Positions 60,420 through 64,000 of a DNA stretch of 64,000 nucleotides are shown piece after piece (position 1 is the first letter of the stretch; each line of letters opens with the position of its first letter). The notes under the pieces were generated by a model, which searched no databases, was not told where the DNA came from, and was given only the letters and a program-made list of their open reading frames with translations. Origin of the DNA: Siccibacter colletis (lineage in GTDB: Bacteria > Pseudomonadota > Gammaproteobacteria > Enterobacterales > Enterobacteriaceae); assembly GCF_000696575.1 (NCBI RefSeq), contig NZ_JMSQ01000009.1, positions 1 to 64,000 of the forward strand, given 5' to 3'. The translations under genes and the position numbers were made by a program.

Positions 60420-60437
60420 TAGCCAGGCAGTAACCTA

Positions 60438-60469
60438 ATAAAAGCCGCACCCAAGGGTGCGGCTTTTTT
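60438..60469 (+). terminator. Terminator after the adhesin gene
   Basis: AAAGCCGCACCC pairs with GGGTGCGGCTTT around AA and is followed by TTTT. It lies 20 nt after the adhesin stop. Confidence 0.92.
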
Positions 60470-60634
60470 GTATCTGTTATCCCTGCATTCGCACCCGCGA
60501 TGGGTTAACTCACGTTCAGAAAGGAACGGATGTCATACCGCGCGATGCGTTTTACCGGCAAAACGGCAACGTCGAATTTTGCAGCCTGAAAAGAAGAGGG
60601 GGATTATACGGAAACGCTAAGAGGTACTACAGAA

Positions 60635-60711
60635 TGGTGCGTCCGAGTGGACTCGAACCACCGACCCCCACCATGTCAAGGTGGTGCTCTAACCAACTGA
60701 GCTACGGACGC
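60635..60711 (-). tRNA. valW: tRNA-Val (GAC)
   Basis: 77 nt including CCA. The minus strand begins GCGTCCGTAGCTCAG and has the D loop TTGGTTAGAGC, the anticodon loop TTGACAT (anticodon GAC) and the T arm GGTTCGAGTCC, and ends GGACGCACCA. It is one of a tandem pair, as valV and valW are in E. coli; which of the two names belongs to which gene is assigned by order only. Confidence 0.97.
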
Positions 60712-60724
60712 ACTGAGAAGAGAA

Positions 60725-60801
60725 TGGTGCGTTCAATTGGACTCGAACCAACGACCCCCACCATGTCAAGGTGGTGCTCTAACCAACTGAGCTATGAACG
60801 C
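60725..60801 (-). tRNA. valV: tRNA-Val (GAC)
   Basis: 77 nt including CCA. It equals its neighbour except in the acceptor stem and T arm (GCGTTCATAGC ... TTGAACGCACCA), where compensating changes keep the pairing. The anticodon is GAC. It is 13 nt from the other copy, so one precursor is processed into both. Confidence 0.97.
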
Positions 60802-60950
60802 ACTGACTGTCGCTGACAGCGGGGACGAATATTAGCGATCCCCCTGCCGCCTGGCAAGCGCTAAATGGCAATTTTCTCTCTGATTTCACGCGATTGCTGC
60901 GCATGTGCGCAAAATGGAGAGAAAGTAGCCGCCCGCAGGCGGCTTATGCC

Positions 60951-62324
60951 TTAGCGCGCGGCGCGTTGCAGAATGACGGCGTCCGGCTGGCGCTGCAAAA
61001 AGCGCATCCGCGTCATCATTAATACTGCCGCGGAGGTCAGGCCGATAATAAAGCCCATCCAGAAACCGGCCGGCCCCATCGGCTCCACCACCCAGTCGGT
61101 CAGCGCCAGAATATAGCCCGACGGCAGACCCAGTACCCAGTATGCGGTGAAGGTAATGTAGAAGATCCAGCGGGTGTCTTTGTAGCCGCGCAGAATGCCG
61201 CTGCCAATCACCTGGATGGAGTCGGAGAGCTGGTAGATTGCCGCCAGCAGCATCAGCTGCGAGGCCAGTGCCACCACCGCCGGATTGTCGTTATACAGCA
61301 GGGCGATCTGCTCGCGCAGGGTGACGGTAAACAGCGCCGTTACGCATGACATGCCGACGCCGACCATCAGCCCGGTACGCGCGGCGGTTTTCGCCAGCTC
61401 CGGCGAACCCTGACCCAGACGATAGCCAACCCTAATGGTGACCGCCATCGCCAGCGACAGCGGCAGGACGAACATCAGCGAGCTGAAGTTAAGCGCAATC
61501 TGGTGCCCCGCCACGTCAACAATCCCGAGCGGGGAGACCAGCAGGGCAACCACGGCAAACAGCGTCACTTCGAAGAACAGCGCCAGTGCGATGGGCAGGC
61601 CAAGCTGGGTCAGGCGTTTCAGCACTGCCCAGTCAGGTTTTTCGAAGCGCGACTCGGCGGTGATGTCGCGCATGGAGCGCGCGCGGCGCACCCACAGCGA
61701 CATGCAGAGGTACATCACCCAGTAGACCGCCGCGGTGGCCACGCCGCAGCCGATGCCGCCCAGCTCCGGCATCCCGAGATGACCGTAAATAAAGATGTAG
61801 TTCAGCGGAATGTTAACCAGCAGGCCGATAAAGCCCATCACCATTCCCGGCTTGGTTTTCGCCAGCCCCTCGCACTGGTTGCGCGCCACCTGGAAGAAGA
61901 GGTAGCCCGGCGCGCCCCACAGCAGCGCCCGCAGGTAGCCGACGGCGATATCGGCCATTTTCGGGTCAATATCATGCATGGCGTGAATAATATGACCCGC
62001 GTTCCAGAGCACCACCATCACCAGCACCGAGACCAATGCCGCCAGCCAGTAGCCCTGGCGCACCTGATGCGCGACGCGATCGCGGCGGCCTGCGCCGTTG
62101 AGCTGCGCGATAGTCGGGGTGAGGGCCAGCAGCAGGCCGTGGGCGAAGAGGATCGCCGGCAGCCAGATAGAGGTGCCGATGGCGACCGCCGCCATGTCGG
62201 TGGCGCTGTAACCGCCGGCCAGCACGGTATCAACAAAGCCCATTGAGGACTGGGCAACCTGCGCGAGGATCACCGGAATAGCCAGAGCCAGTAACTGACG
62301 CGCTTCACTGGAGTACTTCTGCAC
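60951..62324 (-). CDS. mdtK: MATE-family multidrug efflux pump
   Basis: 457 residues, as in E. coli MdtK (NorM/YdhE). Twelve hydrophobic helices; [29 protein letters not shown] and [37 protein letters not shown] are family marks. It exports fluoroquinolones, cationic dyes and deoxycholate in exchange for Na+ or H+. It is divergent from ribC over 225 nt, as in E. coli. Confidence 0.97.
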   Translation of the reverse strand: MQKYSSEARQLLALAIPVILAQVAQSSMGFVDTVLAGGYSATDMAAVAIGTSIWLPAILFAHGLLLALTPTIAQLNGAGRRDRVAHQVRQGYWLAALVSVLVMVVLWNAGHIIHAMHDIDPKMADIAVGYLRALLWGAPGYLFFQVARNQCEGLAKTKPGMVMGFIGLLVNIPLNYIFIYGHLGMPELGGIGCGVATAAVYWVMYLCMSLWVRRARSMRDITAESRFEKPDWAVLKRLTQLGLPIALALFFEVTLFAVVALLVSPLGIVDVAGHQIALNFSSLMFVLPLSLAMAVTIRVGYRLGQGSPELAKTAARTGLMVGVGMSCVTALFTVTLREQIALLYNDNPAVVALASQLMLLAAIYQLSDSIQVIGSGILRGYKDTRWIFYITFTAYWVLGLPSGYILALTDWVVEPMGPAGFWMGFIIGLTSAAVLMMTRMRFLQRQPDAVILQRAAR

Positions 62325-62549
62325 GTGAACACCTGTATTGTTGTTATTTGCGAGACTAAAAAAGCCGCCATACGTGGCAGCAGGAAGAGAATGCGGGGAA
62401 TTTCAGTCCATTGTAGCGGGAGTAATTCATTAAGCCAGTGAAATAGTGCACTTAAGGCGCTGCAGGCTGGCAAGGGGATTTTCCACCTGTTATTGTGCTG
62501 GGCATGGCGTTGCGGCGCGGGCCGCATAACGAATTGAGGAGTCAACATT

Positions 62550-63203
62550 ATGTTTACGGGGATTGTGCAGGGCACAGCAAAAGTGGTGAACATCACTGAA
62601 AAACCTAACTTCCGCACCCACGTGGTGGAACTGCCGGAGGCGCTGCTGCCCGGTCTGGAAACCGGTGCCTCGGTGGCGCATAACGGCTGCTGCCTGACGG
62701 TGACCGAGATCGACGGGAACCGGGTCAGCTTCGACCTGATGAAAGAGACCCTGCGTGTCACCAACCTCGGCGAGCTGAACGAAGGCGACGTGGTGAATAT
62801 CGAGCGTGCGGCAAAGTTCAATGATGAGATTGGCGGGCACCTGATGTCCGGGCACATCATGACCACTGCCGAGGTGGCGAAGATCTTAACCTCAGAAAAC
62901 AACCGTCAGATCTGGTTTAAGCTCCAGCAGCCGGAGCTGATGAAGTACATTCTGCAGAAGGGGTATGTCGGCGTGGACGGCATCAGCCTGACGGTGGGGG
63001 AAACCACGGCAACGCGTTTCTGCGTACACCTGATCCCGGAAACCCTGCAGCGCACCACCCTCGGCAGTAAAAAGCTCGGGCATCGCGTTAACATCGAAAT
63101 CGACCCCCAGACTCAGGCGGTGGTGGATACCGTGGAGCGCGTAATGGCGAGCCGTGAAGCAGCGCTGGCGGCCGCCGCTGTACAGGCTCAGCAAGAGTCC
63201 TGA
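62550..63203 (+). CDS. ribC: Riboflavin synthase alpha chain
   Basis: 217 residues (E. coli 213). It joins two molecules of 6,7-dimethyl-8-ribityllumazine to riboflavin. The two tandem lumazine-binding domains are visible: [15 protein letters not shown] with [13 protein letters not shown], and [13 protein letters not shown] with [14 protein letters not shown]. The cofactor pathway gene stands alone; no FMN riboswitch was seen before it. It is also called ribE in some annotations. The stop is separated by one base from the converging LacI-type gene. Confidence 0.96.
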   Translation: MFTGIVQGTAKVVNITEKPNFRTHVVELPEALLPGLETGASVAHNGCCLTVTEIDGNRVSFDLMKETLRVTNLGELNEGDVVNIERAAKFNDEIGGHLMSGHIMTTAEVAKILTSENNRQIWFKLQQPELMKYILQKGYVGVDGISLTVGETTATRFCVHLIPETLQRTTLGSKKLGHRVNIEIDPQTQAVVDTVERVMASREAALAAAAVQAQQES

Positions 63204-63204
63204 T

Positions 63205-64000
63205 TCAGTCGCACAGCAGGGTGCCGCGTACCCTGTTGTGCTCATCGTCCTGCCCGAGCACCAGCGCGACCGCCTTGCGGGCAATGCCCTCCAGCGAATA
63301 GCCGATTGCCGGGATGGCGCTCTGCCCCGGCAGACGCGTACTGCCATCGAGGCTGAACACCACCACCTGCTCCGGGACGCTGATCTGGTAATCGCGCAGC
63401 AGGGCGATTGCCTCCTGCGCCTGACTGTCGTCGGTGACCAGCAGGGCAGTAAACTTCACCCGACTGTTGATCAGTTTTTGAAGCGCGATGCGCGGTTCGC
63501 TTTCGCCCTCAATTACCCGCTGACGGTTGAAGGGAATAAGCTGGTTTTCTGCCGCTTCGCGATAGCCCTGCAGGGTTTCCCGTGCCGCATCCCCGCCGGG
63601 AAAGTTGATCAGCGCGATGTCGCGGCGCTTGTGACGACTCAGATACTCCACCGCGGTCTGCGCGGCAAACTGACGGTCGCAGGCCACGCTCTGGGCGTCC
63701 GGGGCGCTCAGGCAGTCGATAAAGATCACGTCCTCATGCAGCGGCGGCAGGGCGAAGCGCGCCCCAACCACCAGCAGGGCATCGCACAGCCCGCTCGACA
63801 ACTCCTCCACCGCCCGCAGTACCGCCGGCGCATCGCTGGCAAAGCGCAGCAGCAGATGCTTGCGGTGCTGGCTAAGCTGTTTCTCCAGCGCCTGTAAATA
63901 GCCGGTGGACTGCTGAACGTGTTCGGTGGCGCAGATCACGCCGATGCAGTGCGTGGTCTGACTGGTCAGCGAGCGGGCGATGGCGTTGGGCTTGTAGTTC
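63205..64000 (-). CDS. LacI/GalR-family regulator, 5' end beyond the window
   Basis: 265 codons are present; the N-terminal helix-turn-helix lies outside. The right end reads YKPNAIARSLTSQTTHCIGV, the hinge helix and start of the ligand domain of LacI regulators; then follows a periplasmic-binding-like domain (DRQFAAQTAVEYLSRHKRRDIALINFPGGDAARETLQGY and VVVFSLDGSTRLPG). A GTG at 63939 is not the true start. The effector and target are unknown; probably a sugar operon just outside. In E. coli cfa follows ribC, so this is an accessory gene. Confidence 0.9.
   Translation of the reverse strand, partial: NYKPNAIARSLTSQTTHCIGVICATEHVQQSTGYLQALEKQLSQHRKHLLLRFASDAPAVLRAVEELSSGLCDALLVVGARFALPPLHEDVIFIDCLSAPDAQSVACDRQFAAQTAVEYLSRHKRRDIALINFPGGDAARETLQGYREAAENQLIPFNRQRVIEGESEPRIALQKLINSRVKFTALLVTDDSQAQEAIALLRDYQISVPEQVVVFSLDGSTRLPGQSAIPAIGYSLEGIARKAVALVLGQDDEHNRVRGTLLCD

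Noticed and set aside
60635..60801. tRNA-Val pair as integration site of a genomic island
   Set aside because: No integrase and no repeated tRNA 3' end were found on either side; the pair is in its normal place beside mdtK.
60457..60816. Plus-strand frame with repeated LEPPTPTMSRWCSNQLSY-like peptide
   Set aside because: This is the antisense of the two tRNA-Val genes, a well-known source of false protein predictions.
62325..62549. FMN riboswitch before ribC
   Set aside because: The 225-nt divergent region lacks the conserved FMN-aptamer core; in enterics the element is before ribB.

Overview
The window is a chromosomal segment of an enteric gammaproteobacterium of the family Enterobacteriaceae. 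Gene content, gene lengths and the Braun lipoprotein ending in AHSYRK fit the Enterobacter/Lelliottia/Leclercia neighbourhood better than Escherichia itself; the exact genus is an inference. The backbone keeps the E. coli order from pheS to ribC (pheS-pheT-ihfA-btuC, btuE-btuD, nlpC, ydiV, selO, aroH, ppsR, ppsA, rprA, ydiK, ydiJ-menI, sufABCDSE, ldtE, lpp, pykF, valV/valW, mdtK, ribC). Accessory genes are spliced into it at many junctions. No integrase, transposase, insertion sequence or CRISPR array was seen.

Left third (1-24000). Translation and nucleoid genes (pheS end, pheT, ihfA) are followed by the vitamin B12 uptake genes. btuC is separated from btuE-btuD by a two-gene minus-strand operon: a trehalose-6-phosphate-synthase-like protein that has lost its donor-site residues, and an intact PuuA-like glutamine synthetase. 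zinT (with a Zur box), a metallo-beta-lactamase-fold hydrolase and a LysR regulator lie before nlpC. A GH4 phospho-glycosidase lies between nlpC and ydiV. A complete haem uptake operon (hemP-hmuRSTUV, with a Fur box) sits between selO and aroH. aroH carries a TrpR operator that overlaps the end of ppsR.

Middle (24000-42600). ppsA has a Cra site, and the small RNA RprA has a putative RcsB box. ydiK, ydiJ and menI are followed by a 10 kb accessory block. It starts with a CspA-type cold-shock gene followed by a YmcF-like zinc-finger microprotein that appears to start at AUC. It continues with two diverged copies of a five-gene cassette of small YcgZ/YmgA/AriR-type connector proteins flanking the blue-light sensor bluF, and ends with a TetR/PACE efflux pair, an unknown Cys-rich protein, a TfoX-N protein, a YjfB-like protein and an alpha/beta-hydrolase remnant. 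In E. coli the BluF-YcgZ/YmgA/AriR pathway acts through the Rcs phosphorelay and RprA, so a signalling module and its RNA output lie within about 12 kb here.

Right third (42600-64000). The suf Fe-S assembly operon (Fur box), ldtE, lpp and pykF (Cra site) are followed by an AT-rich gap. Then comes a two-gene glycoadhesin locus: an iron-binding autotransporter heptosyltransferase and a 2267-residue AIDA-type autotransporter with 91-residue super-repeats. Two tRNA-Val(GAC) genes, mdtK, ribC and a LacI-type regulator cut by the window end complete the segment.
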